64,000 bases of DNA from an uncultured Treponema sp. (GTDB taxonomy: Bacteria; Spirochaetota; Spirochaetia; Treponematales; Treponemataceae). Shown here in pieces: positions 15,522 through 25,073 of the stretch (positions are counted from its first letter, which is position 1; every line of letters begins with the position of its first letter). The DNA lies in NCBI GenBank assembly GCA_946186185.1, contig CAMHMJ010000001.1, positions 1 to 64,000 of the forward strand, in the 5' to 3' direction. The notes under the pieces are model-generated. The model saw only the letters and a program-made list of their open reading frames with translations, was not told where the DNA came from and did not search any database. Made by a program: the position numbers and the translations under genes.

Positions 15522-17477
15522 ATGGAAGAAAAAGCAAAGATTTGTAATATTCACTGTACGGCCTGTAACGGTCCTGCAAAATACGATATTCTGTCACATT
15601 TTTACAAATGCCAGTACTGCGGCGGAAAGGTTGGGGTGGACGAGGCCATTAAGGCTAATCAGGGCTTTCGCTCCATTCAGAAGCAGAAGTTGAACGAATC
15701 TCTGGAAAACTTTGAGCTTGAAACCTCCACCTGTACGGGCTGCGGAGCCGAAATTGTTTTTGATAAGGGGGACGCAATTTCTCACTGCGCCTTCTGCGGC
15801 CGGGAGCTTGTGCGGGAAGAGTACGTAAAGCTAAAAGATATTCCGGAGCTCATAATTCCCTTTTCCATTACTAAAGACGAGGCCAAGGATCTTCTTTCCC
15901 AATGGTGCAAAAAAAATCACTCCAAAAAGGAAGCCCGGGAAATCCTTAAAAATGCTGACAAAATCACCGGATGTTATCTTCCTTACGAGCTGGTAAAGGG
16001 GCCGGTGTACTGTTTTGTTTCCCGCTTTGAAGAAGGGGGCACTTACGAGTGCGACGGTTATGTTGACGGAATTTTTGTAAACTGTTCTAAAAATCTTGAT
16101 AACCTTCTTTTGGACGGAATGGAGCCTTACAATCTTGATGAAATTACTGAGTTTGATTTTGCCTATGTTGCAGGCCATCAGGTGAAGGTTCCCGACATTA
16201 CCGGAAGCGAGCTCAGCGGCCGAATCGCCGGCGAAGTTGAACAGGAGTACAGGCCCATTGTTCAGAGAACCCTTGAAACCAGGATTGTGAATGTGGACGT
16301 TGGAACCCGCAGCGTAGTCCGGATGCCGGTTCTCCTTCCTGTTTATTACATTTCCTTTGGAAAATATATGGCCGCGGTAAACGGGCAGACCGGCAAGGTC
16401 AGCGTCCGCTCAATTCACGATTCTTTCTATTATACAACGCCCTGGTGGATTCGGGCCACTTCTGCCACCAACATCACAATGGCAACTATAATGCTGGGAA
16501 TGAAGCTTTTCGGGGCTCAGAAGGATTTACTTGTAACGGCGGGCTTATGTCTCTGGGCATTTTTCATTATCGTTATGCTTTGTGCTTACAGCGACAGGAA
16601 GCAGAAGTGGTTTAAAATAAAGAGAAAGCCGCGGATTTTTACGTCGAAGGGCGGGCCTTATGTGAGGGAGGAGGTTTTCCCCGGAAAACCAGCCTGCCTT
16701 GTTCAGTCCGGCAAAAAGCTTAAAAAGCCTGAAATTTCAAAGCCGGTATTCGTGATGGATATCGACGGAGAGGAAATGCCGGTTGTTATCCGGTTTACAA
16801 CCCTTGACCGGATTATCAGCGTTCTTTTCAAGTCGGCGCTGGTTCTGTTTTTCCCTGTAATCGTGGCGCTTTTTGTAAACGGCTTTAAGTTTTCTCAAAT
16901 CTGGCTTGGGGGCTCTGCGGTCTGGTTCTGCCTTACGGTGCCTCTCATTCCGGTTTTTATCGTAAAATACGGCCGCATGGAGCTTTACGACAATCCCTGG
17001 ATTTTCATCATTCAGAAAAACGGCCGGAAAAAGCGCTATCACAACCACAAGCATCCTGCTCTGGCGGATCTTTTCGGCCTCTATTCAGAAAATAGTTATA
17101 AGAACCGCTATGAAAAGTACGGTAAAAACGGCGGCCTCCGTCAGGTTCCAAAGAGCAGGCAGAAGAAAAACTCCGGCGAGGGCGGAAAGTCCGGCTCCGG
17201 AAAAAACGGAAAAATTAATAAAGGAATTTTCGGTTCAGGTGTAACTGTAAAGGAGCTTTTTACTTTTATTCTAAAAGCACTTTTTAAACCGAAGCTTTGC
17301 TTTGTAGTCTGGGGAATAATCATTGTGTTCTGTACGATGGTTCACCTTACTGCATTCGGAAAGCCGGAAGAAGATGTAAAAACAAATGAGAGCTCTGTGG
17401 AATACCACAGTACCCTGGAGAGAAGCTGGTACCACAATACGGCATTACCGTGTAGAATAGAATTTGTAGATGAGTAG
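15522..17477 (+). CDS. Zinc-ribbon membrane protein
   Basis: 651 aa, not a recognised family. Two zinc-ribbon knuckle pairs open the protein: Cys12/Cys15 with Cys30/Cys33, and Cys71/Cys74 with Cys89/Cys92. A soluble domain follows to about residue 305. Hydrophobic segments appear at about 310-370, 430-490 and near 600-620, and a very basic Lys/Gly/Ser stretch precedes the last one. Start at 15522 has GGAGAG 4-9 nt upstream. Proteins of this plan (zinc ribbons, then membrane segments) often act in envelope quality control or as membrane adaptors, but no function can be assigned here. Confidence 0.7.
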   Translation: MEEKAKICNIHCTACNGPAKYDILSHFYKCQYCGGKVGVDEAIKANQGFRSIQKQKLNESLENFELETSTCTGCGAEIVFDKGDAISHCAFCGRELVREEYVKLKDIPELIIPFSITKDEAKDLLSQWCKKNHSKKEAREILKNADKITGCYLPYELVKGPVYCFVSRFEEGGTYECDGYVDGIFVNCSKNLDNLLLDGMEPYNLDEITEFDFAYVAGHQVKVPDITGSELSGRIAGEVEQEYRPIVQRTLETRIVNVDVGTRSVVRMPVLLPVYYISFGKYMAAVNGQTGKVSVRSIHDSFYYTTPWWIRATSATNITMATIMLGMKLFGAQKDLLVTAGLCLWAFFIIVMLCAYSDRKQKWFKIKRKPRIFTSKGGPYVREEVFPGKPACLVQSGKKLKKPEISKPVFVMDIDGEEMPVVIRFTTLDRIISVLFKSALVLFFPVIVALFVNGFKFSQIWLGGSAVWFCLTVPLIPVFIVKYGRMELYDNPWIFIIQKNGRKKRYHNHKHPALADLFGLYSENSYKNRYEKYGKNGGLRQVPKSRQKKNSGEGGKSGSGKNGKINKGIFGSGVTVKELFTFILKALFKPKLCFVVWGIIIVFCTMVHLTAFGKPEEDVKTNESSVEYHSTLERSWYHNTALPCRIEFVDE

Positions 17478-17528
17478 AGCATCCTGCGGGAATCTGCTTT
17501 TCAACATAAAAAATAGGAGAGAGTGAAA

Positions 17529-18845
17529 ATGAGTGACTCAAATCTTTTTAAAATCGAAAATCTTTCTGATGAAGAGAAAAACTTTATTGCGGTGTATCTT
17601 ACCTGGCCGGAAGAGCCGGTGGAGTACGATGTAATCGATACGCTTTTAAGCGGAACCGACCACATTATCCAGTCCCTTCTGGATAAAGGCGTGCTGACCT
17701 ACGAGGATGACGAAATGTTCCACCTGGACGCCGAAATGGCCTCAAGCCTCAGAAGCCAGCTGGACTTCAGCAAAGTGGATTTTTCTGAGTATCTCTGGAA
17801 TATCAAAAAAAATGTTGTGTTCAATTCCGTAAAGCAGCACTATACCCAGAATTATTCTGCTCATATTGCAGAAAGCCTGATTAAATACAAGATTTCCCAT
17901 GACCTGGAGCTGTTTCAGGGCTTTTTGAACGCCCTTTACAATAATAACGACAAGATTTTAACCACCTTCCCGGAGCCGGATTATTCAGACCTGGTAAAAA
18001 CTCTGGAAGAGAAGGCAGAACCCCTGGAGCTGGCGGATTTTTACAATGCACAGGCCAGGGTAATGCTTTTCAGAAAAAATCTGGATGAGGCAAAGGCCCT
18101 TTACCTTAAAGGAATCGAAGTAACGGACAAAATCGGCGGAAGCGAGGAAAGCCTTTCTGCAAAATCCACGATTCTGAACAATCTTGGCTATCTTGAAGAA
18201 GAGCTTGAAGATCCGGAATCGGCATACGAACACTACAAGGAAGCGGTTGAAATTGACAAAAAGCTTTCCGAAACCGAGGAAAACCTTTCAAATCTTGCAG
18301 ATCATCTTGGAAATCTTGCGGTTTTTGAAAATCGTCTTGGAAACAAAGAGGCCTGCAAAGCACGAATCAAAGAAACCCTTGAAATACGCCGAAAGCTTCC
18401 TGAGCTTCCTAAAAACATGAACGACATGGTGGACATGCTCTACGGCTTAAGTTCCATTGAACTTTGTGAAAATGATTTTGAGTCTGCCAAAGCCCACAAG
18501 GAAGAAGCCCTTTCTCTGGAACGAAAAATCGACGAAAAGGTGCCTGACCTGCCTCAGAATCTCCAGAACCTTGCCCGGGAACTCAACAGCCTTGCAATGA
18601 TTGAAAACAAGCTTGGAAATCTTGAAAAAGCCCGAGACTACATGGAAGAGCAGGTTGAACTCAGAAAGGAAAAGTTCCCGGAATCTCCGAACTTCCTTGA
18701 ACGCCTTGTAAATGCCCTTTACGGCCTTAGTATCGTTGAAAGCAATCTTGAAGATGAAGAAGCGTCTGAAAGTCACAGACAGGAAGCCCTTGAAATTGCC
18801 AGAGAAATCGGTCACGACGAGTGGATAAAGACACTGGAAGGCTAG
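17529..18845 (+). CDS. Tetratricopeptide-repeat protein
   Basis: 438 aa, no signal peptide, very acidic. Residues about 150-430 form at least six TPR-like helical pairs, including repeated units of the type NLAxxLGNLAxxENxLGNxExAR and YGLSxxExxxxDxExAxxHxEEAL. The first 130 residues look like a winged-helix-like or helical domain. Likely a protein-protein scaffold. A GTG at 17523 is in frame, but AGGAG at 17515-17519 is better placed for ATG 17529. Starts 51 bp after the zinc-ribbon gene, probably in one operon with it. Confidence 0.8.
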   Translation: MSDSNLFKIENLSDEEKNFIAVYLTWPEEPVEYDVIDTLLSGTDHIIQSLLDKGVLTYEDDEMFHLDAEMASSLRSQLDFSKVDFSEYLWNIKKNVVFNSVKQHYTQNYSAHIAESLIKYKISHDLELFQGFLNALYNNNDKILTTFPEPDYSDLVKTLEEKAEPLELADFYNAQARVMLFRKNLDEAKALYLKGIEVTDKIGGSEESLSAKSTILNNLGYLEEELEDPESAYEHYKEAVEIDKKLSETEENLSNLADHLGNLAVFENRLGNKEACKARIKETLEIRRKLPELPKNMNDMVDMLYGLSSIELCENDFESAKAHKEEALSLERKIDEKVPDLPQNLQNLARELNSLAMIENKLGNLEKARDYMEEQVELRKEKFPESPNFLERLVNALYGLSIVESNLEDEEASESHRQEALEIAREIGHDEWIKTLEG

Positions 18846-18857
18846 AAAACTTGTGTT

Positions 18858-18886
18858 GGCTTGAAACCGGCTTCCGGCTTCAAGCC
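18858..18886 (+). terminator. Stem-loop between TPR gene and radical SAM gene
   Basis: GGCTTGAA pairs with TTCAAGCC around a 13-nt loop. No T-run follows, so its role as a terminator is uncertain. Confidence 0.4.
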
Positions 18887-18903
18887 GCAGTTTGAAGGAA
18901 TGT

Positions 18904-19815
18904 ATGCATTTTGTTCAGTCAAAAACAATTCTTAACCGCAACGGAATGAATATCTACCGGGGCTGTTCTCACGGATGCATTTACTGCGACTCCCGGAGCA
19001 AATGCTATCATTTTGACCACGAATTCGAAGATATTGAAGTGAAGCAGAATGCGCCGGAGCTTCTGATTGAGGCTCTCCGGAAAAAGCGGAAGAAGTGTAT
19101 GATTGGAACCGGCAGCATGACGGATCCTTATATTCCTCTTGAAAAGGAGCTTTGTCTTACCCGGCGCTGCCTTGAGATTATTGACCGTTATGATTTTGGG
19201 GCAGCGGTTCTTACTAAGTCAGACCTTGTGCTCCGGGATCTGGATATTCTGGAGCGCATAAACCGGAAAAGCCGCGCCGTAGTTCAGATGACCCTTACAA
19301 CCGCTGACGACCAGCTTTGTCGCAAAATTGAACCGGGAGTCTGTCCAACAAGCCGCCGTTTTGAAGTTCTATGTGAATGCCGGGACAGGGGAATTCCTAC
19401 GGCGGTCTGGCTGAGTCCTTTTCTGCCATTTATTAACGATACGCAGGAGAATATTGATGCTCTGCTGGATTACTGTGTCCGGGCCGGGGTTCAGGCGGTT
19501 CTCTGTTTCGGTATCGGGCTGACACTTCGGGAGGGAAACCGGGAATATTTTTATTCTGCCCTGGACAGGTTTTCCCGGGAAAACAATGAAAATAATGAAA
19601 ACAATGGGCCGGAAAAACTCCAGCTTTCAGGCCTTAAAGAGCGCTACATCAGAACCTTCGGCGAAAGCTACATCGTTTCAAGCCCCAACCATAACAGCCT
19701 TATGAGGCGGATTAGTGAAGTTTGCCGGAAAAACAATATTCTTCTGGGAACGGATTCAGTTTTCAAATGGCTGCAGGAGTTTCCGGAAGATAAACTGCAG
19801 CCCAGCCTGTTCTGA
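18904..19815 (+). CDS. Radical SAM protein, SPL family-like
   Basis: 303 aa. CSHGCIYC near residue 22-29 is the CxxxCxxC cluster motif of radical SAM enzymes, here with the SplB-type context NIYRGCSHGCIYCD; GTGSMTDPYIPLE near 70 matches the same subgroup (Rv2578c/spore photoproduct lyase-like). It would bind a [4Fe-4S] cluster and S-adenosylmethionine; whether it repairs DNA photoproducts cannot be said, since many relatives occur in non-sporeformers. A TTG at 18892 is in frame, but ATG 18904 has AAGGA upstream. An Asn/Glu-rich insert (ENNENNENN) sits near residue 227. Confidence 0.82.
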   Translation: MHFVQSKTILNRNGMNIYRGCSHGCIYCDSRSKCYHFDHEFEDIEVKQNAPELLIEALRKKRKKCMIGTGSMTDPYIPLEKELCLTRRCLEIIDRYDFGAAVLTKSDLVLRDLDILERINRKSRAVVQMTLTTADDQLCRKIEPGVCPTSRRFEVLCECRDRGIPTAVWLSPFLPFINDTQENIDALLDYCVRAGVQAVLCFGIGLTLREGNREYFYSALDRFSRENNENNENNGPEKLQLSGLKERYIRTFGESYIVSSPNHNSLMRRISEVCRKNNILLGTDSVFKWLQEFPEDKLQPSLF

Positions 19816-19876
19816 TTTCCATTTTTTCAGCCTGTTATGAGTTGCGGACGCTCATTATATACGCCCAGCCTGTTCT
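19801..19876. repeat. Duplicated 3' end of the radical SAM gene
   Basis: CCCAGCCTGTTCT at the end of the radical SAM gene (19801-19813) recurs at 19864-19876, where it forms the 3' edge of the convergent S41 gene. About 50 bp of unrelated DNA separates the copies. Confidence 0.55.
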
Positions 19877-21800
19877 AAAAGTTCTCCGCATACTCTTTTT
19901 TAAGAATCTCGTACAAATTCTGATAAGTTGTTTCGCCGCTGTAGAAATTTTCGTAAGAAATTTCCAGATCCACCGGAACGCCGCCGTCAATACAGATATA
20001 ATTTCCTTCAGAGTCCAGGACGCACATTTCCAATGCGCTGCTTGTCTGGAAAAGAGCACCGTCTGCAGTTTGAGTGAATTTTACCATTGCTGCGCCGCCG
20101 CCGCTTTGTTTTCCAATAATTTTTGCAAGATTTTGATATTTGCATTGTGCAGCTAAAGCATTTGCACAGGAGAATGAAAACTCGCTTGTAAGAACATAAA
20201 AGTTATACCCGGATTTTACAAGCTCCTTTCCGTTTTCATCTTCCACAGTAAAGAAAAACTTCGTAACTGAGTTATCTATATAATTTTTCACCGGAAGATA
20301 AACAGATGCGCTCTTGTTAAGAAAAAGTAAATTAAGTAAGAAATTTATAACAGCTCCACCGCCATTGCAGGAAACATCAAAAACTACGTTTTGAACTGAA
20401 GAATGTTTTGCAATGTCATCAAAGGAAGCTCTTAAGAATGCATAGGTATTCTGTTCTGCGAGCTTGCTTAAATCGGTGGTTTTGCCTGCTTCCCCGTCAT
20501 AGAAGCCGTCATATGAAAGTACTGCAAGCTTATCTGTTCCGTTTTCCTGTACGTAGAAAACCCCTGGTTTTCCGTTTGCTTTTTCTCGTAGTGCTCTAAG
20601 CATATAGCGTGTAATCATTAGATTTTTATATCTGTCGCCCAGCACAGGTCCAACAAGATTATAATAGTAATAAAATTCTGATGGAGAATGGAGTAAGGAA
20701 GCATTGTTGTATGCGGTATGTCCGTCGTCGATTCGATTCATCAGAAATTTTATCAGGGCTTTTTCGTAAGTATCGGTATCAGTGCTCAGAATATCAAAAC
20801 CAGTCCCTGCCTTAAAAAACTCATCATTAAAGTATGTGATGTTGGATTTTCCAAACTGTGTGCGCTGTTCTTTTAAGGCATAGGAAGTGTCGAAGAGTAT
20901 GCATAAGGTTCTGTAGTTGTATTCTGCCAGAAGCTTACTGCGGGTTTTCTGATTTTTTGCTCCGCAAAAATAGGCTTTACCCGTATTAAAGGTTTTGTCA
21001 GATGTATCAAGATCTAAAAAATAATCTCCAGCGCTAAAACTACATGTGATATAAACACAGAAGAGAGGAGCTAAAGCCTGAATCGGAAGATAGACAGTAT
21101 CGTCAATTACAAACATTTTTAAGTCATATTTACTCAGGTCGAATGAAAATTTTTCCTTTGGTTGTATTTGTGTGGTTAAACTTGAATCTTGTATTTTCGG
21201 ATATTTTGTGCAGGCTTTATCGGTTTTTTCTACTCCTGAAATGCCTATTCCATTATTCAGATTTATAGTGTCTGTAATGATTCTTACAAAATTATCGCTG
21301 TAAATTGTCTGTTTTTCAATGTCAAAGCAGAGCTGGTCCTCGTTCCATTCCTCAGGCCAGGAGGAATGTTCTGGAGCTGCATTTTCAGAATTATATTTAT
21401 AGGTATAGACGGAATTGTTCTTTTCCAGCTTCCAGCCCCTGCTATTTACCAGGCTTACAAATTTGAAAAATTCATCCATGGACAAAAAAGGAATATTTTC
21501 CCAGTTTTCAAGGTAAGTTGTTTCCAGCTGGGCTACGCTTGTACCCGTATTAAGATATACCTGAGAAGTATATTTTCCGGAAACCGCTGTGGCTTCCGGA
21601 AACTTGTAGCTGCCAATGCCGTTTTTATCGTCTGTTTCGACTGTGTTTACGCAGGAAAGAAGAAGCAGGGTAAATAGAGAGGCAAGTGCAAGGTGCGTTC
21701 TTGAAAAGGGAGCTTTTGTATCGTGTCCTTTCGTATTGCCCGTTCTTACCCGGAATGCGTTTTTCTGATTGCAGGAAAGTTTTCTAAAAAAAGCCTTCAT
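19875..21800 (-). CDS. S41-type peptidase lipoprotein, paralog A
   Basis: 641 aa. Lipoprotein signal with a lipobox at LLLLSC (Cys50); the 30 residues before the hydrophobic stretch are unusually long and basic. The C-terminal half resembles the S41 tail-specific protease fold: KLAVLSYDGFYDG opens it, NVVFDVSCNGGG is the core strand, and SFSCANALAAQ holds the likely nucleophile Ser. There is no evident PDZ domain. It is about two-thirds identical by eye to the upstream gene, with nearly identical last 50 residues. Last gene of a three-gene operon. GAGGT lies before the start. Could act on surface peptides or proteins; substrate unknown. Confidence 0.75.
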   Translation of the reverse strand: MKAFFRKLSCNQKNAFRVRTGNTKGHDTKAPFSRTHLALASLFTLLLLSCVNTVETDDKNGIGSYKFPEATAVSGKYTSQVYLNTGTSVAQLETTYLENWENIPFLSMDEFFKFVSLVNSRGWKLEKNNSVYTYKYNSENAAPEHSSWPEEWNEDQLCFDIEKQTIYSDNFVRIITDTINLNNGIGISGVEKTDKACTKYPKIQDSSLTTQIQPKEKFSFDLSKYDLKMFVIDDTVYLPIQALAPLFCVYITCSFSAGDYFLDLDTSDKTFNTGKAYFCGAKNQKTRSKLLAEYNYRTLCILFDTSYALKEQRTQFGKSNITYFNDEFFKAGTGFDILSTDTDTYEKALIKFLMNRIDDGHTAYNNASLLHSPSEFYYYYNLVGPVLGDRYKNLMITRYMLRALREKANGKPGVFYVQENGTDKLAVLSYDGFYDGEAGKTTDLSKLAEQNTYAFLRASFDDIAKHSSVQNVVFDVSCNGGGAVINFLLNLLFLNKSASVYLPVKNYIDNSVTKFFFTVEDENGKELVKSGYNFYVLTSEFSFSCANALAAQCKYQNLAKIIGKQSGGGAAMVKFTQTADGALFQTSSALEMCVLDSEGNYICIDGGVPVDLEISYENFYSGETTYQNLYEILKKEYAENF

Positions 21801-21829
21801 ATTTACCTCAAAAATTATATAAAGATCAC

Positions 21830-23761
21830 CTAAAAATTCTCTGAATATTCTTTTTTAAGAATTTCGTATAAATTCTGGTAAGTAGTTTCGCCGCTGTAGA
21901 AATTTTCGTAAGAAATTTCCAGATCCACCGGAACGCCGCCGTCAATACAGATATAATTTCCTTCAGAGTCCACAGCACACAATTCCAATGCGCTGCTTGT
22001 ATGGAAAAGAGCACCGTCTGCAGTTTGAGTGTTTTTTACAACTGCTGCGCCTCCTCCGCTTTGCTTTCCAATAATCTTTGCAAGGTTCTGATATTTGCAT
22101 TGAGCAGGGAAAGCATTTCCGCAGGAGAAAGAAGCTTCGCTTGTAAGGACATAAAAGTTGTATCCGGATTTTACAGGCTCATTCCCATTTTCATCTTCCA
22201 CAGTATAATAAAACTTTGTAATGGAGTTATCTAAATGATTTTTTATAGGAAGATATACAGAACTTGTGTCATTAAGAAAAAGCAGATTAAGAATTAATGA
22301 TAAAATAGAACCTCCGGAATTGTGGGAAACGTCAAAAACTATGTTTTTAACTGAAGAGTGCTCTTGGGTTGCAATGTCATCAAAGGCTGCCCGTAAGAAC
22401 GCATAGGTATTCAGTTCTGCAAGCTCACTTAAATCAGAGGTTTTGCCTGCTTCCCCGCTATAAAAGCCGTCATATGAAAGTACTGCAAGCTTATCTGCAC
22501 CCTTTTCCTGAACATAGTAAAGACCGGGTTTTCCCTTTGCCTCTTCCCTTAATTTCTGTAAGTTATAATATACAAGATCCAGGTTATAGATTCTGTCTCC
22601 TCTTGTAGTATGGGAAAAATAAAGTAAGTCATAATAATTTGAGACAGGCTGGTAAAAAGAAGGATTTATGTAATCTGTATGTCCGTCATCAATTCGTTGC
22701 TTCAGAAATTTTATCAGGGCGGTTTCATAGGCGGCGGTATCTGTGCTCAGGATATCAAAGCCCAGCCCTGCCTTAAAAAACTCGTCATTAAAATATGTGA
22801 TGTCAGATTTTCCAAATTGTGTGCGCTGATTTTTTAAGCCGTAGGTTGTGTCAAGGAGCATGCATAAAGTTCTGTAATTGTATTCCGCCTTAAGCTTGCT
22901 CCGGCTTTTTTTATTTGATGAAGATAAAATATATGCTTTAAGCGTTGCTGTATTTTCTCCTGCGGCTTGTGGCTGAAAGAAATAATCTCCAGAGCTGTAA
23001 CTGAATGTTGCTATTGGAATAAAGAGAGGAACCAGTGCCTGAAAAGGAAGATAGACTGTATCATCAATGACAAACATTTTTAAATCGTAGTCATTGATGT
23101 TGATGGAAAAACTTTCACTTGGTTGTATTTGAGTGGATAAGCTTGAGCCCTGTATTTTCGGATGATTCTTATCGGCAGTATCCAGATAGATTATTGGTGA
23201 AACTCCAAATCCATTATTTAAGGAAATTGGGCTGGTTATAATTCTGGTAAAATTATTGCTGTAAATCCTCTGGTTTTCAAAGTCAAAGCAAAGCTCGTCC
23301 TTATTCCATTCGTCAGGCCAGGGAAGTGCCTCAGGAGTAGCATTTTCAGGATTATATTTATAGGTATAGACGGAATTGTTCTTTTCCAGCTTCCAGCCCC
23401 GGTCATTTGCTATACTTAAGAATTTACAAAATTCTTCCATCGACAAAAAAGGAATATCTTCCCAGTTTTTAAGAAAAGTGGTTTCCAGCTGGAGACAACT
23501 GGTGCCCTCAGGAGTATATACCTGAGAAGTATATTTTCCGGAAACCGCTGTGGCTTCTGGAAACTTGTAGCTGCCAATGCCGTTTTTATCGTTTGTTTCT
23601 ACTGTGTTTACGCAGGAAATAAGAAGTGAGACGGACAGGGCGGTAAGAACAAGGTTTGTTTTTGCCATGAAGGGGCGGGTACCGTGTTTTTTTGTACTGT
23701 TAGTTCTTGTCAGGAGCGTGTTTTGCCCGATGTAGTAATGTTTTCTAAAAAATGCTTTCAT
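21830..23761 (-). CDS. S41-type peptidase lipoprotein, paralog B
   Basis: 643 aa, tandem paralog of the next gene downstream. The lipobox is LLISC with Cys50, after a long basic N-terminal region; an internal Met32 could give a conventional signal, but AAGGGGT sits just before Met1. The same S41-like blocks are present: DKLAVLSYDGFYSG, NIVFDVSHNSGG and ASFSCGNAFPAQ with the likely catalytic Ser, then IIGKQSGGGAAVV. It begins 9 bp after the outer-membrane barrel gene and ends 29 bp before paralog A, so the three are transcribed together. Confidence 0.75.
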   Translation of the reverse strand: MKAFFRKHYYIGQNTLLTRTNSTKKHGTRPFMAKTNLVLTALSVSLLISCVNTVETNDKNGIGSYKFPEATAVSGKYTSQVYTPEGTSCLQLETTFLKNWEDIPFLSMEEFCKFLSIANDRGWKLEKNNSVYTYKYNPENATPEALPWPDEWNKDELCFDFENQRIYSNNFTRIITSPISLNNGFGVSPIIYLDTADKNHPKIQGSSLSTQIQPSESFSININDYDLKMFVIDDTVYLPFQALVPLFIPIATFSYSSGDYFFQPQAAGENTATLKAYILSSSNKKSRSKLKAEYNYRTLCMLLDTTYGLKNQRTQFGKSDITYFNDEFFKAGLGFDILSTDTAAYETALIKFLKQRIDDGHTDYINPSFYQPVSNYYDLLYFSHTTRGDRIYNLDLVYYNLQKLREEAKGKPGLYYVQEKGADKLAVLSYDGFYSGEAGKTSDLSELAELNTYAFLRAAFDDIATQEHSSVKNIVFDVSHNSGGSILSLILNLLFLNDTSSVYLPIKNHLDNSITKFYYTVEDENGNEPVKSGYNFYVLTSEASFSCGNAFPAQCKYQNLAKIIGKQSGGGAAVVKNTQTADGALFHTSSALELCAVDSEGNYICIDGGVPVDLEISYENFYSGETTYQNLYEILKKEYSENF

Positions 23762-23770
23762 AGTTACCCC

Positions 23771-24463
23771 TTAAAAAGTCCAGATGACGCCAACGCCCGG
23801 TGTTAAGATAAAGTTTCCTCTTGCTTCAGAATATGAGTCGTAAGAGTGATTCTGCTTATCATCATCGATTTTAAGGAATCCAAAGTCGATGAACTGGCAG
23901 CCAAGGGAAGCGAACATGGAAATGTGGTCATTCATATGAAGCTTTCCTGAAATTTCCCCTCCGATGCCAAGGGAAATAATATCGCTGGTTCTCTTCCATT
24001 CACTGCTTTCTGTTCCGTAACTGACCTTTGCCGTTATTTCCTCATAAAACTTGTAGCGAGTCCAGTCCAGGGAAAGAAGCCCCAGGGCTGCAAGGGAAAA
24101 TCGTTCGTTTATATTAAAATTCCAGCCCGCGCCAATAGAGCCGCCGACATTAATTCCATTTGAAATACCGCCTTCTTCTTCCAGCTTAAAATCTTCGCTG
24201 AAGGCAGCACCCACGCCCGCTTTTGCCTGAACGCAGAAGCCGTTATCAAAGCCGCCGGAATAAAGTGCAGAAATGCGGGGCGCAATCTGGGAGTATGTGC
24301 CATTGTCTTCAATTTTAATATTTGACCAGGGCGCATCGATTGAAAGCCCTGCCGAGTTTTTCCAGTTGCTTTTTATTTCTGTTTCAGCTTCTTCTGCAAA
24401 ACAGAGTGCAGAAAAAAGTACTGCAAAAAGCGTAAGTCCCGCTTTTTTTATGGATGTTTTCAT
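23771..24463 (-). CDS. Outer-membrane beta-barrel protein
   Basis: 230 aa. A Sec signal peptide (residues 1-23, cleavage after CFA) is followed by alternating hydrophobic strands with Gly- and aromatic-rich turns, ending in a C-terminal phenylalanine (VGVIWTF), as in proteins inserted by the BAM complex. The size fits an eight-strand OmpA/OmpW-like barrel. First gene of the operon with the two S41 lipoproteins, suggesting a surface complex. Its leader contains the GC hairpin shared with the lipid kinase gene; the probable -10 is TATAAT near 24520. Confidence 0.75.
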   Translation of the reverse strand: MKTSIKKAGLTLFAVLFSALCFAEEAETEIKSNWKNSAGLSIDAPWSNIKIEDNGTYSQIAPRISALYSGGFDNGFCVQAKAGVGAAFSEDFKLEEEGGISNGINVGGSIGAGWNFNINERFSLAALGLLSLDWTRYKFYEEITAKVSYGTESSEWKRTSDIISLGIGGEISGKLHMNDHISMFASLGCQFIDFGFLKIDDDKQNHSYDSYSEARGNFILTPGVGVIWTF

Positions 24464-24468
24464 TGTGT

Positions 24469-24503
24469 TCTCCTGTGAAGGCCGCTGGCGGCCGGTGTTT
24501 TAT
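24469..24503 (-). promoter_or_regulatory. Conserved 5' leader: GC hairpin plus Shine-Dalgarno (second copy)
   Basis: Same leader as at 945-980: GGCCGCCAGCGGCC followed by TTCACAGGAGA and the start codon. The pairing can hide the region just upstream of the ribosome site. Confidence 0.6.
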
Positions 24504-24539
24504 TAACTCAAATTCTATTATATGGTATAATTTGGAAAA

Positions 24540-24701
24540 AAGCGAACAGAAGTTTGTGCGGCCGGTGTGTGGAGCTGATGAGTGATGTTGTGTGTGTGTT
24601 CGGTGTGTGATGTCGAAGTATGAAGCTGATGAGTGCAGTCGTGTGTGAGGCCGGGGGAATCTGATGTGTGTGCCGCTGTGTATGATGCCGCGGGGGGAAG
24701 A
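24540..24701 (+). other. GT-rich intergenic tract
   Basis: About 160 bp dominated by GTGTG and GATGATG-like words; GAAGCTGATGAGTG-type phrases occur twice (24570-24585 and 24620-24637). Frames through it on either strand are low-complexity and unsupported. It precedes the small exported protein gene. Confidence 0.5.
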
Positions 24702-25073
24702 ATGAAGCGCTGTTTATTTCTTATTTTTTTTACTGTGCTTACGGTGGTTTTGTATGCCCGCGGAATTACGCTGACAGACCATTCAAAAATCCAGGAGCTG
24801 TCCTCCTTCACAATCCGTGGCGAAATCGATTTACGAACCGAAAAAGATTATTCTGCTGATGTCAGGTACCGTACTCTGAATCACGAAGGCGGCATGAAAG
24901 TAAAAGTTCTGGAAGTCCTTAAAGACGATGTGCAGAACGGAGAGTCCGGGAAGTGGTTTTACGTTCTTCTGACCGCTCCCATGTGGGTAGACACCGGCGA
25001 GTGGATTGAAAAGTACCAGAAATTTCTGATTTTCCTTCCAGAGGAAATGCCGGTTTTTGATTTTGAAGAATAA
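24702..25073 (+). CDS. Small exported protein of unknown function
   Basis: 123 aa. Signal peptide MKRCLFLIFFTVLTVVLYARG, then about 100 residues alternating beta-strand-like stretches, with KVKVLEVLKDDVQNG and KWFYVLLTAPMWVDTGEW, which recall the bacterial SH3-like fold; this is a guess from pattern only. Start chosen at the ATG after GGGGGAAG, directly before the signal peptide. Confidence 0.6.
   Translation: MKRCLFLIFFTVLTVVLYARGITLTDHSKIQELSSFTIRGEIDLRTEKDYSADVRYRTLNHEGGMKVKVLEVLKDDVQNGESGKWFYVLLTAPMWVDTGEWIEKYQKFLIFLPEEMPVFDFEE

Noticed and set aside
19875..23761. One frameshifted gene instead of two S41 lipoproteins
   Set aside because: Each has its own start, Shine-Dalgarno, lipobox and full set of blocks; they are separate paralogs.
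24518..24811. Minus-strand His/Thr-rich frame
   Set aside because: It is made of the reverse of the GT-rich tract and has no homology-like pattern.
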